This document shows, piece after piece, positions 33,952 to 41,529 of a DNA stretch of 64,000 bases (its first letter is position 1; the number at the start of each line of letters is the position of its first letter). The notes below the pieces were generated by a model that worked only from the letters and a program-made list of their open reading frames with translations, was not told where the DNA came from and ran no database searches. The translations under genes were made by a program, and so were the position numbers. This DNA comes from Lachnospiraceae bacterium (GTDB lineage: Bacteria > Bacillota > Clostridia > Lachnospirales > Lachnospiraceae). Where the stretch lies: the NCBI GenBank assembly GCA_017482205.1, contig JAFUNK010000004.1, positions 1-64,000 on the forward strand. The letters run 5' to 3'.

Positions 33952-34038
33952 TCAAAAGATAGGATTGCTTTTTCTCCGTTTAAATGGTATATTAGGCAAA
34001 GAAATTGTGAATATATCACTTGATTTAGGAGGAAAAGT

Positions 34039-34881
34039 ATGAAAAAGTTATTAGCAATGGTACTTACTTCTGTACTGGCAGCAACTATGTTAGTAGGTTG
34101 TGGCGGAGAAGCAAAGACCGCAAAGGTAATTGAAATCGAACTGACACAGGAAGAATATGCATTTGGTGTAGATAAGACCCAGCCTGAATTGTTGGAATCT
34201 GTAAACACCTTTATTGCAGAAATCAAAGACAATGGTGTTTTTGATGAAATCTGTAACAACTATTTCGGTGACGGTACACCCGTAGCAGTTACTTCTGCAG
34301 AACTGGATCCCAATAAGGAACAGTTAGTAGTAGCAACCAACGCAGCATTTGAACCCTTCGAATATAAAGAGGGTGACAAGTACTACGGTATCGACATGGA
34401 AATCGCAGCACGTCTGGCAGATTACCTTGGTCAGGAACTGGTAATCCAGAACATGGAATTCGACGCAGTTTGTCTTTCCGTAGGTCAGCAGAAATGTGAC
34501 ATCGCAATGGCAGGTCTGACCATCAAGCCCGACCGTGAAGAGTATGTAACTTTCTCTGATTCTTACTACAGTGCATCCCAGAAGCTGATTGTAACTTCTG
34601 ATAACACCGAATTTGACGGTTGTGCAGATGCAGCAGCTGTAGAAGCTATCTTAAATGAAAAAGCAAGTAGCGTAAAGGTTGGCGTACAGAACGGTACTAC
34701 CGGTCAGTTCTACGCAGAAGGCGATGCAGAATGGGGCTTTGCCGGATTTGAGATGACCGTTGTAGGTTACAAGAACGGTGCTCTTGCAGTACAGGATTTA
34801 TTAAATGGCAATATTGATTATGTAATCATTGACTCTGCACCTGCAGCATGTATTACAGAAGCAATCAATGAAATGCAGTAA
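34039..34881 (+). CDS. Amino-acid ABC transporter binding lipoprotein, apparently circularly permuted
   Basis: The lipoprotein signal ends at LVGC (Cys21). Residues about 31-77 (LTQEEYAFGVDKTQPELLES, then FIAEIKDNGVFDEICNNYFG) correspond to the segment that normally ends polar amino-acid binding proteins. The normal N-terminal lobe starts only after it (LVVATNAAFEPFEYKEGDKY, about 96-115). The protein then ends at DYVIIDSAPAACITEAINEM, just where the C-terminal segment would usually follow. All parts are present once, in rotated order. It should bind a polar amino acid outside the membrane for the permease and ATPase encoded next. Confidence 0.9.
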   Translation: MKKLLAMVLTSVLAATMLVGCGGEAKTAKVIEIELTQEEYAFGVDKTQPELLESVNTFIAEIKDNGVFDEICNNYFGDGTPVAVTSAELDPNKEQLVVATNAAFEPFEYKEGDKYYGIDMEIAARLADYLGQELVIQNMEFDAVCLSVGQQKCDIAMAGLTIKPDREEYVTFSDSYYSASQKLIVTSDNTEFDGCADAAAVEAILNEKASSVKVGVQNGTTGQFYAEGDAEWGFAGFEMTVVGYKNGALAVQDLLNGNIDYVIIDSAPAACITEAINEMQ

Positions 34882-34961
34882 TTTATAGTAAAATAAGAAG
34901 CAGTAAATGGTGCCGGCGGCGTAAGCCGCCGGTATTTTAGTCTTTACACAAAGAGGTATGC

Positions 34962-35672
34962 ATGGGTAATTTTAGTCAGAAAATAGACAAATTCATAGAA
35001 ATCTTTATTGAGCAGAACGGTTATGTCAGTGTGCTGGAAGGTTTGAAAAATACACTTTTGATTGCTGTTATCGGTCTGGTTATCGGTATTTTAATCGGTA
35101 CATTAATCGCAACGGTCAGGGTAATTCCCAAGTACAAATTATTACCGAGGATACTTAATGGCTTTTGCAGTTTTTATGTGGGACTGTTCCGTGGAACTCC
35201 CATTGTAGTGCAGCTTCTGGTATTTTATTATGTTATGTTGCCTATTATGGGGCTGCATATGACCGGTGTGCAGGTATCCATCCTGGTATTTGGTTTAAAC
35301 AGTGGTGCTTATATTTCCGAAATTATGCGAAGCGGTATTTTATCCGTAGACCAGGGGCAGATGGAAGGCGGCCGTGCAGTGGGTTTAAGCTTTGGAACCA
35401 CCATGATGAAAATCGTAATTCCCCAGGCGGTAAAGAATATTCTTCCCACATTGGGTAATGAATTTATTGCGCTGATTAAAGAAACTTCCGTAGTAAGCTT
35501 TGTAGGGGCAGCAGACCTTTATGTAGCATTTAACTACATCGGCAGTAACAGCTATGAATTTATGGTGCCTTACCTGGTAATGGCAGTGATTTACATTGTA
35601 ATTGTATTGCTTATCAGTTTAGGTATTAAGATTATGGAAAGGAGCCTGAGGAAAAGTGATAGACGTCATTAA
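34962..35672 (+). CDS. Amino-acid ABC transporter permease
   Basis: The 236-aa protein belongs to the HisM/GlnP family: about five membrane helices, the [15 protein letters not shown] motif (about 70-84), and the EAA loop [20 protein letters not shown] (about 141-160) that contacts the ATPase. AAAGAGGT precedes the ATG. The ATPase gene overlaps its 3' end by 17 bases. It forms the membrane channel of the transporter. Confidence 0.93.
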   Translation: MGNFSQKIDKFIEIFIEQNGYVSVLEGLKNTLLIAVIGLVIGILIGTLIATVRVIPKYKLLPRILNGFCSFYVGLFRGTPIVVQLLVFYYVMLPIMGLHMTGVQVSILVFGLNSGAYISEIMRSGILSVDQGQMEGGRAVGLSFGTTMMKIVIPQAVKNILPTLGNEFIALIKETSVVSFVGAADLYVAFNYIGSNSYEFMVPYLVMAVIYIVIVLLISLGIKIMERSLRKSDRRH

Positions 35673-36489
35673 TCTGCAAAAGAAGTTCGGTGATACCAAT
35701 GTTTTAAACGGTATCAACGTAACCATTGAAAAAGGCGATATTGTAGTAGTTATCGGTCCCTCCGGTTCCGGTAAGAGTACCTTTTTAAGGTGCCTTAACT
35801 GTATGGAAGACCCTACCGGCGGTCAGATTATTTTTAACGGAGTAGATATCGCAGATATGAAGGTGGATATCAATGTCCACAGAAGACATATGGGCATGGT
35901 ATTCCAGCACTTCAATCTCTACAATAACAAGACAGTAATTCAGAACATTATGCTGGCACCTGTACATTTACAGTGTCAGGATTTACGCAAAGCAAAGCGT
36001 AAAAATGCATGGATGAAGTTTACCAATATTTTTAGAAGCGCAACAAAGAAAAAAGAACTGATTCCCATTACTACGGATAAAGCCACCATCAAAAAGGAAG
36101 CCCGTGAGCAGGCAGAATCCTTGTTAAAGAGAATCGGCTTGTTGGACAAAGCGGATGTATATCCTTCCACCTTATCCGGTGGTCAGAAACAACGTGTGGC
36201 AATTGTACGTTCCCTTGCCATGAACCCTGATGTCATCCTTTTCGATGAACCTACCAGTGCACTTGACCCTGAAATGGTTGGCGAAGTACTTGACCTGATG
36301 AAATCTCTTGCCAAAGAAGGCATGACCATGATTATCGTTACCCACGAAATGGGCTTTGCAAAAGAAGTGGCAAACAGAGTGCTCTTCATCGATGAGGGTC
36401 AGATTTTAGAAAGCGCACCGCCTGCAGAGTTTTTCGGTAACCCCAAGAATCCGAGACTGAAAGAGTTCTTGTCTAAAGTGCTGGTGTAG
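35656..36489 (+). CDS. Amino-acid ABC transporter ATP-binding protein
   Basis: The 277-aa GlnQ/HisP-type ATPase has Walker [10 protein letters not shown], the Q-loop in [11 protein letters not shown], signature LSGGQKQRV, Walker [13 protein letters not shown] and the H-loop THEMGF. It starts with GTG at 35656 behind AAAGGAGCC. Unlike GlnQ (about 240 aa), it carries an insertion of about 40 basic residues after LAPVHLQ ([20 protein letters not shown]). The insertion may contact the permease or membrane; its role is unknown. Confidence 0.93.
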   Translation: MIDVINLQKKFGDTNVLNGINVTIEKGDIVVVIGPSGSGKSTFLRCLNCMEDPTGGQIIFNGVDIADMKVDINVHRRHMGMVFQHFNLYNNKTVIQNIMLAPVHLQCQDLRKAKRKNAWMKFTNIFRSATKKKELIPITTDKATIKKEAREQAESLLKRIGLLDKADVYPSTLSGGQKQRVAIVRSLAMNPDVILFDEPTSALDPEMVGEVLDLMKSLAKEGMTMIIVTHEMGFAKEVANRVLFIDEGQILESAPPAEFFGNPKNPRLKEFLSKVLV

Positions 36490-36546
36490 CGGTTGTAAGG
36501 GGGAGTCGAAAGGGTTCCTGCCCTTCTACTTAATTTGTTATAAAAT

Positions 36547-36586
36547 AAAGCTCTTCTGTACAGAAACTGGTGCAGAAGAGCTTTTT
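36547..36586 (+). terminator. Terminator of the amino-acid ABC operon
   Basis: AAAGCTCTTCTG (36547-36558) pairs with CAGAAGAGCTTT (36573-36584) and is followed by T residues. Confidence 0.88.
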
Positions 36587-36668
36587 GTGTGATATACTAA
36601 TCAAAGTAAGAAGTAGTGCCTAAAACAATGGGATAAGGGAACTATGAAATTAAGAGGAGAGGTCTACT

Positions 36669-37133
36669 ATGGCAGACAAGCAGAAAAAACAGAAAAGTAA
36701 CTGGAAAGGCAATAAAGGAAGTAGTAAGGTGGCAGGAAAAGGCACAGGTAAAGTAGCGTGTAACACATCTGCCAAGGAATACCGCAGTTTTCTTTATATG
36801 CTTCCCGGAAAGGTAACCGCAAAAGAATTAGCTGACCAGCTGGACTTCCTGGCAAAAGAAACAGTGGAAGTCTGGACCGAAGTAAACCTTTTGGAACTAA
36901 CGTTGCAAAGCGGAACCCTGACTTTTGAGGACATGATGGAAGATTTGGGTGGTGCAGAAGATGCGACGCTACTGGAGAAGCTTAATGTGAAGCAGGTTTA
37001 CGCCTGTGACTACGAAGCGTCTGATGCAGAGAATGTGCAGAAAATTATGAAGTGCCTGATTGATGCCGTAGGCGGTTTTATGGCCTCCGATACAGAAGAT
37101 TTTGAGCCCTTTATAAAAGTGGAAGAATTATAA
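36669..37133 (+). CDS. Uncharacterised acidic protein with basic N-terminus (154 aa)
   Basis: AGAGGAGAGG precedes the ATG. The first 30 residues are basic and disordered-looking (KQKKQKSNWKGNKGSSKVAG), and the rest is acidic and helical (ELADQLDFLAKETVEVWTEV). No signal peptide or membrane helix is seen. queH follows two bases after the stop, so the two are cotranscribed. I do not recognise the family. Confidence 0.75.
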   Translation: MADKQKKQKSNWKGNKGSSKVAGKGTGKVACNTSAKEYRSFLYMLPGKVTAKELADQLDFLAKETVEVWTEVNLLELTLQSGTLTFEDMMEDLGGAEDATLLEKLNVKQVYACDYEASDAENVQKIMKCLIDAVGGFMASDTEDFEPFIKVEEL

Positions 37134-37135
37134 TA

Positions 37136-37846
37136 ATGAATACTAAAAATTATCAAAAAGAATTAGAAAAAATTTTAAGAACGGTAGAGGGTTCGAATCC
37201 CCCTCTCTTATTCCTACACAGTTGTTGTGCCCCTTGCAGCAGCTATGTTTTAAAATACCTGAGACAGTATTTTAAGATTACGGTGTTTTATTACAATCCC
37301 AATATCTCTGAGCAGGAAGAGTACCGGAAGCGTGTGGAGGAGCAGAAGAAGCTGATAGGGATTTATAACGCCCGGTTGGCAGCAGATGTGCCCGGAACAC
37401 AAGCACCGGAGACAATACAGGAGGCCGCCCCGTGCACTGCCTACCCCATCGACATCGTAGAAGGCGATTACGAGCCGGAAAGATTTTTTGATATGGCAAG
37501 AGATTACAAGGACTGCCCGGAAGGCGGAGAACGTTGCTTTTTATGCTACGAATTACGTTTGCGGAAGACGGCCGAAAAAGCACTGGCAGGCGGATTTGAC
37601 TACTTTGGCACAACCCTGACCATTAGTCCTTTAAAAAATGCAGCAAAGCTCAATGAAATCGGCGAAGAGCTGGAAAAAGAACTGGGCGTGAAGTGGCTAC
37701 CCTCTGATTTTAAGAAAAAAGAAGGCTACAAGCAATCCATAGAGTTGTCAGCGGAGTATGGTCTGTACCGCCAGGACTACTGCGGTTGCGTGTATTCCAA
37801 GCTGGAGAGGGAGACGCAGAAGCGTGAAAGAGAAACAGAGGGCTGA
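37136..37846 (+). CDS. queH: Epoxyqueuosine reductase QueH
   Basis: QueH makes the last step of queuosine synthesis, reducing epoxyqueuosine in tRNA; it replaces QueG in many Firmicutes. The family Cys motifs are present: LHSCCAPCSSYVL (about 28-40), DCPEGGERCFLCYELR (about 123-138) and the C-terminal YCGCVYS. The 236-aa length is somewhat above the usual because of an insert near residues 80-105 (DVPGTQAPETIQEAAPCTAY). The DNA encoding residues about 18-24 contains a 21-base exact copy of a tRNA-Met T-arm segment (37187-37207). Confidence 0.93.
   Translation: MNTKNYQKELEKILRTVEGSNPPLLFLHSCCAPCSSYVLKYLRQYFKITVFYYNPNISEQEEYRKRVEEQKKLIGIYNARLAADVPGTQAPETIQEAAPCTAYPIDIVEGDYEPERFFDMARDYKDCPEGGERCFLCYELRLRKTAEKALAGGFDYFGTTLTISPLKNAAKLNEIGEELEKELGVKWLPSDFKKKEGYKQSIELSAEYGLYRQDYCGCVYSKLERETQKRERETEG
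37187..37207 (+). repeat. 21-base tRNA-Met T-arm copy inside queH
   Basis: The 21 bases from GAGGG to CTCTC around GGTTCGAATCC are identical to 40092-40112, the T-arm and adjacent acceptor part of the tRNA-Met gene. The copy is in the coding frame of queH. Confidence 0.8.
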
Positions 37847-38045
37847 CCGGGTATCCCTAACAGGACAGATTGTAGAACGGACAAGCAATTTCTGGTAAAA
37901 AGTCTTGTCAGATTGCTGCAAAATAGGTATGATAGAGGAAGTATGAGTCAATTGGGCGGAAAGCCTTATAAATAGTATGCCTGCAAGCGTTGAGAGATTT
38001 GCAGGCGGCGAGAGCAAAAGCCACCATGGCAGAATGTGAGGAACT

Positions 38046-39812
38046 ATGAAAAAGATTTTAGATTTAATTTCAGAAGAAATGCAGCAGGCATTTGAGAAAG
38101 CAGGTTATGCCCCTGAACTGGGACGTGTTACCCTTTCCAACAGACCTGATTTATGCGAATATCAGTGTAACGGAGCTATGGCAGGCGCCAAGCAGTACAA
38201 GAAGGCTCCCATTATGATTGCAAACGATGTGGTAGCAGTCTTACAGGACAGCCCTGTATTTTCCGAAGTCAGTGCGGTAGCACCCGGCTTTTTGAACCTG
38301 AAAGTAAAGGAAAGCTTTCTTGCAGACTATATCAAGCAGATGGCTGATGATGAGAAGTTTGGTTTGGAGATGCCCGCAACACCTAAGAAAGTAATTATCG
38401 ATTACGGCGGACCCAATATTGCAAAGCCTCTTCATGTAGGACATATCCGTTCCGCAGTTATTGGTGAGAGTGTAAAGAGAATCATGCGCTACTGCGGTCA
38501 TGAAGTGATTGGTGACGTGCATCTTGGTGACTGGGGCTTGCAGATGGGGCTGGTTATTACCGAGTTAAAAGAGCGTCAGCCGGATTTAATCTATTTCGAC
38601 GATTCTTATACCGGAGAATATCCTACGGAAGCACCTTTTACTGTTTCTGAATTGGAAGAGTTGTATCCTACAGCCAGCAAGAAGAGTAAAGAGGATCCTG
38701 CATACAAAGCAAAAGCGATGGAAGTTACCCAGCAGATGCAGAGTGGCGTAAGAGGATATCGTGCAATCTGGCAGCATATTTTAAATGTATCTGTAGCAGA
38801 CTTAAAGAAGAACTATGCCCGCCTGAATGTTGATTTCGACCTGTGGAAGGGAGAGTCAGATGTACATGACATTATTCCTGGCATGGTAGAATACATGAAA
38901 GAAGGCGGCTACGCTTACGAAAGCGAAGGCGCACTGGTTGTAGATGTGAAAGAAGAAACCGATACCAAGGAAATCCCTCCTTGTATGATTTTAAAATCCG
39001 ATGGTGCTTCTCTTTACAATACCACGGACCTGGCAACCATTCAGGACCGTATGGATACCTATGCGCCCGATGAATTGATTTATTTGACTGACAAGCGTCA
39101 GGAACTCTATTTTGAGCAGGTATTCCGTTGTGCAAGAAAGACCAAGTTAGTAAAACCCGAAACAGGGCTTAAGTGGCTGGGATTCGGTACCATGAACGGT
39201 AAGGATGGTAAACCCTTCAAGACCCGTGACGGCGGTGTAATGCGTCTGGAAGTACTGATTAAAGAAACCACTGATGAAATGTTCCGTAAGATTACCGAAA
39301 ACAGGGAAATGTCCGAGGAAGAAGCCAAAGAAACCGCACAGATTATTGCACTTTCTGCATTGAAGTACGGCGACCTTTCCAACCAGGCTTCCAAAGACTA
39401 TGTATTCGATATTGACCGCTTTACTTCTTTTGAAGGTGATACCGGTCCTTATATCCTTTACACCATCGTGCGTATTAAGTCCATTCTGGCAAAATACAAG
39501 GACCAGGGCGGTTCTTTAGAGACTGTTACCTTACAGGCAGCACAGAACGAATCCGAAAAAGCGCTGGTAATGCAGCTGACTGCATTCAATACCGCTGTAG
39601 AAGGTGCCTGTGCAGAAATCGCACCTCACAAGATTTGTGCATATATTTATGATTTGGCAAACGCATTTAACCGTTTCTACCATGAAACCAAGATTTTGGC
39701 AGAAGAAAATGCAGAACGCAAAGCAGGTCTGATTGCACTGCTTATGCTGACCAGAGACGTACTGGAAACCTGCATTGACATGTTAGGCTTCTCTGCTCCG
39801 GAAAGAATGTAA
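38046..39812 (+). CDS. argS: Arginyl-tRNA synthetase
   Basis: The 588-aa class I synthetase has the HIGH-type motif in PNIAKPLHVGHIRSAVIGES (about 124-143), the N-terminal arginyl-specific domain, the DLATI/YLTDKRQELYFEQVF region and a C-terminal anticodon-binding domain ending LGFSAPERM. It charges tRNA-Arg in the cytoplasm. GTGAGG precedes the ATG. A 199-base leader precedes it and holds a hairpin (37979-37986 with 37999-38006), but I see no T-box sequence. Confidence 0.95.
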   Translation: MKKILDLISEEMQQAFEKAGYAPELGRVTLSNRPDLCEYQCNGAMAGAKQYKKAPIMIANDVVAVLQDSPVFSEVSAVAPGFLNLKVKESFLADYIKQMADDEKFGLEMPATPKKVIIDYGGPNIAKPLHVGHIRSAVIGESVKRIMRYCGHEVIGDVHLGDWGLQMGLVITELKERQPDLIYFDDSYTGEYPTEAPFTVSELEELYPTASKKSKEDPAYKAKAMEVTQQMQSGVRGYRAIWQHILNVSVADLKKNYARLNVDFDLWKGESDVHDIIPGMVEYMKEGGYAYESEGALVVDVKEETDTKEIPPCMILKSDGASLYNTTDLATIQDRMDTYAPDELIYLTDKRQELYFEQVFRCARKTKLVKPETGLKWLGFGTMNGKDGKPFKTRDGGVMRLEVLIKETTDEMFRKITENREMSEEEAKETAQIIALSALKYGDLSNQASKDYVFDIDRFTSFEGDTGPYILYTIVRIKSILAKYKDQGGSLETVTLQAAQNESEKALVMQLTAFNTAVEGACAEIAPHKICAYIYDLANAFNRFYHETKILAEENAERKAGLIALLMLTRDVLETCIDMLGFSAPERM

Positions 39813-39897
39813 TTCGTTGAAAAATAAAGTAGAATTTGTTGCGGGGACGTGCTGCAACAAATTCTGCAAAATTTCTAAAAAAATATTGAAAAAGCTA

Positions 39898-39927
39898 TTG
39901 ACAAATTGTGCCTATATAAGATACAAT
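39898..39927 (+). promoter_or_regulatory. Promoter of the tRNA-Val/tRNA-Met unit
   Basis: TTGACA (39898-39903), an 18-base spacer and TACAAT (39922-39927) precede tRNA-Val by 20 bases. Confidence 0.75.
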
Positions 39928-39947
39928 AGCAAAGTCGGTTGTGACAT

Positions 39948-40020
39948 GGGGTCTTAGCTCAGCTGGGAGAGCATCTGCCTTACAAGCAGAGGGTCACAGG
40001 TTCGAGCCCTGTAGGCCCCA
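39948..40020 (+). tRNA. tRNA-Val (anticodon TAC)
   Basis: A 73-base cloverleaf. The acceptor GGGGTCT pairs with AGGCCCC; the anticodon loop CTTACAA gives TAC; the T-loop is GGTTCGAGCC. CCA is not encoded beyond the discriminator A. Confidence 0.96.
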
Positions 40021-40042
40021 TATATTACCGAAAATTGAATAT

Positions 40043-40116
40043 GGCGAGATAGCTCAGTTGGCTAGAGCATACGGTTCATACCCGTAGTGTCGAGGGTTCG
40101 AATCCCCCTCTCGCTA
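40043..40116 (+). tRNA. tRNA-Met (anticodon CAT)
   Basis: A 74-base cloverleaf with anticodon loop TTCATAC in stem TACGG/CCGTA. The acceptor stem is GGCGAGA/TCTCGCT, with a G-T first pair and no C1-A72 mismatch, so it is an elongator-type Met tRNA, or an Ile tRNA if the C is modified to lysidine. Confidence 0.93.
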
Positions 40117-40130
40117 CTCGACTAAGAGTG

Positions 40131-40167
40131 TGGAAACCTTATAAAATTAAGGTTTCCATTCTTTTTT
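40131..40167 (+). terminator. Terminator after tRNA-Met
   Basis: TGGAAACCTTA and TAAGGTTTCCA form a perfect 11-bp stem with a six-base loop, followed by a T-rich run. Confidence 0.9.
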
Positions 40168-40300
40168 TGGTTCTGTGTCAATAGTTGGGGTAGGATTGCT
40201 GTGAATCCCGCGCCTTTTCTATGTTCGCTGTCTATTTTATGTTAATCACAGAAAGAGCGTTTTTTGCACAACAAATAAATCCAAGTGCCAATCTCTTATA

Positions 40301-40534
40301 TCAACGGGCTGCTAACAGAATTCTTGCTGGGAATTGTTCAAAATTTTTAATACCGTAAGCACTCCGTTTTGATACTTTTATCTTATTATTGAACCCTTCT
40401 GTAGGTTCGTTTGTGATGTGAGCATATTTAAATACATTTAATATCTCTGTTTGCCATTCCGATATGTGGATGCACAATTTTCAAATTCTTTTAAATCGGA
40501 TTTTTCTGCCATTTGTATCCATATGTTGAAGATA
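40301..40534 (-). pseudogene. Remnant of an ISL3-family transposase
   Basis: The minus strand encodes the C-terminal end of an ISL3-type transposase: an EFENCASTYRN segment, then after a one-base frameshift near 40453 WQTEILNVFKYAHITNEPTE, then GFNNKIKVSKRSAYGIKNFE and a stop at 40301. The GFNNKIKxxKRxAYG block is the family's C-terminal signature. Everything upstream of about 40534 is missing. The remaining left flank (40183-40300) holds no gene that I can see. The element is dead. Confidence 0.8.
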
Positions 40535-40849
40535 TTACAACAGAACCAACAGACAACACAGAGTACATCAAAAGAATTTCCTCATGAATTATACATTCTA
40601 TATGACAATGGTACATATTTCTATTATTACAGCCTTGAAAACGAGGGTACAACTAAGCCTGATCATTGGTGGGTTACAGCTGATGCATGTAAGGGAGCAA
40701 ATAGTACAAGATTTGCAACATGGGATGATTGGAACGCCGCACGTCTGGCAAGAAAATGGGACTACAGTGGATATACACTTAATAGCAAAAATGTAATGAT
40801 AGATACATGCTATTGCACCGTTGAACAGACTCAATCTTTGGCATACTGA
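40523..40849 (+). pseudogene. Fragment of an unknown protein next to the ISL3 remnant
   Basis: An open frame from the ATG at 40523 encodes about 108 residues with an FPHELYILYDNGTYFYYYSL segment and a WWVTADACKGANSTRFATWD block. An upstream extension to 40451 is only antisense to the transposase remnant. No ribosome site precedes the ATG, so this is probably the 3' end of a gene cut by the insertion event. I do not recognise the family. A terminator follows at 40871. Confidence 0.45.
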
Positions 40850-40870
40850 TAAGAGTAATGATTGAAAAAT

Positions 40871-40907
40871 CTCTCTACGCAAATTATATGTTTAGAGAGT
40901 TTTTTTG
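40871..40907 (+). terminator. Terminator after the truncated frame
   Basis: CTCTCTA (40871-40877) pairs with TAGAGAG (40893-40899) and is followed by seven T residues. Confidence 0.75.
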
Positions 40908-40938
40908 CGAGAGTTGCATCGAAACCCCTATCGATATA

Positions 40939-40976
40939 AAAAACCCTTGAAAACAAAATGCTTTCAAGGGTTTTTA
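40939..40976. terminator. Bidirectional terminator
   Basis: AAAAACCCTTGAAA and TTTCAAGGGTTTTT form a perfect 14-bp stem with A- and T-runs on both sides. It can end the XRE gene transcript coming from the right as well as transcripts from the left. Confidence 0.85.
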
Positions 40977-41045
40977 ACTTGAATAGAATAGATACATTTG
41001 ATTACACTAATACTTTATTCAGATTTATATCGTCGGGTAAAATGC

Positions 41046-41285
41046 TTAATCCCGATAATCAAAATGAAATAATTTTTCGACCGGCACATCTAGCACATCG
41101 GCTATTCTGAAAAGAGTGTCGAGAGAAATACTTGTCTTTGAATGAAAGCCTTCTATTGTGGATATATGGGTTCTGGAGATGTTTACAAGTTCCGCCAGTT
41201 GTAATTGAGTCATACCGGCTCTTTTGCGATAGTAGGCAATGTTAAGACCCAGTAAGCGATATTCTTCTTCAAAATTTTTATTCAT
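41046..41285 (-). CDS. XRE-family HTH regulator next to an ABC exporter (79 aa)
   Basis: A single XRE domain: LGLNIAYYRKRAGMTQLQLA, then LVNISRTHISTIEG and the SISLDTLFRIADVLDVPVEK segment. It is transcribed away from the two exporter genes, with a 244-base shared upstream region that contains several TTGCAAA-type repeats. This suggests it controls itself and the exporter. GAGGTGAT precedes the ATG at 41285. Confidence 0.85.
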   Translation of the reverse strand: MNKNFEEEYRLLGLNIAYYRKRAGMTQLQLAELVNISRTHISTIEGFHSKTSISLDTLFRIADVLDVPVEKLFHFDYRD

Positions 41286-41460
41286 GTTATCACCTCAAGA
41301 TTAGTGTAGCGGTTATATAAAACAAAGGAAACTAAACAAAAGTGAGCATTGCAAAGAAATATATTGCAAAAGCATATATAAAGGCGTATCATTATAGTGA
41401 TGGTTTGCAAAAAGGCAAATTATATACATAAAATGCAATAATAACTATTGGTAACATTTT

Positions 41461-41490
41461 TTGACTTATATACCACTATGTTGTTATAAT
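41461..41490 (+). promoter_or_regulatory. Promoter of the two-gene ABC exporter
   Basis: TTGACT (41461-41466), an 18-base spacer and TATAAT (41485-41490) lie 40 bases before the exporter start. This supports the ATG at 41530 over the longer frame. Confidence 0.75.
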
Positions 41491-41529
41491 AAGTACTGCG
41501 ACGAAATTACAGAAGAAGGGGACAAAACA

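Noticed and set aside
37847-38045. T-box or other riboswitch before argS
   Set aside because: A hairpin exists, but the conserved T-box sequence is absent, as is any terminator/antiterminator pair.
40451-40522. N-terminal extension of the 40523-40849 frame
   Set aside because: This part is exactly antisense to the ISL3 transposase remnant, so it is not a natural part of the other protein.
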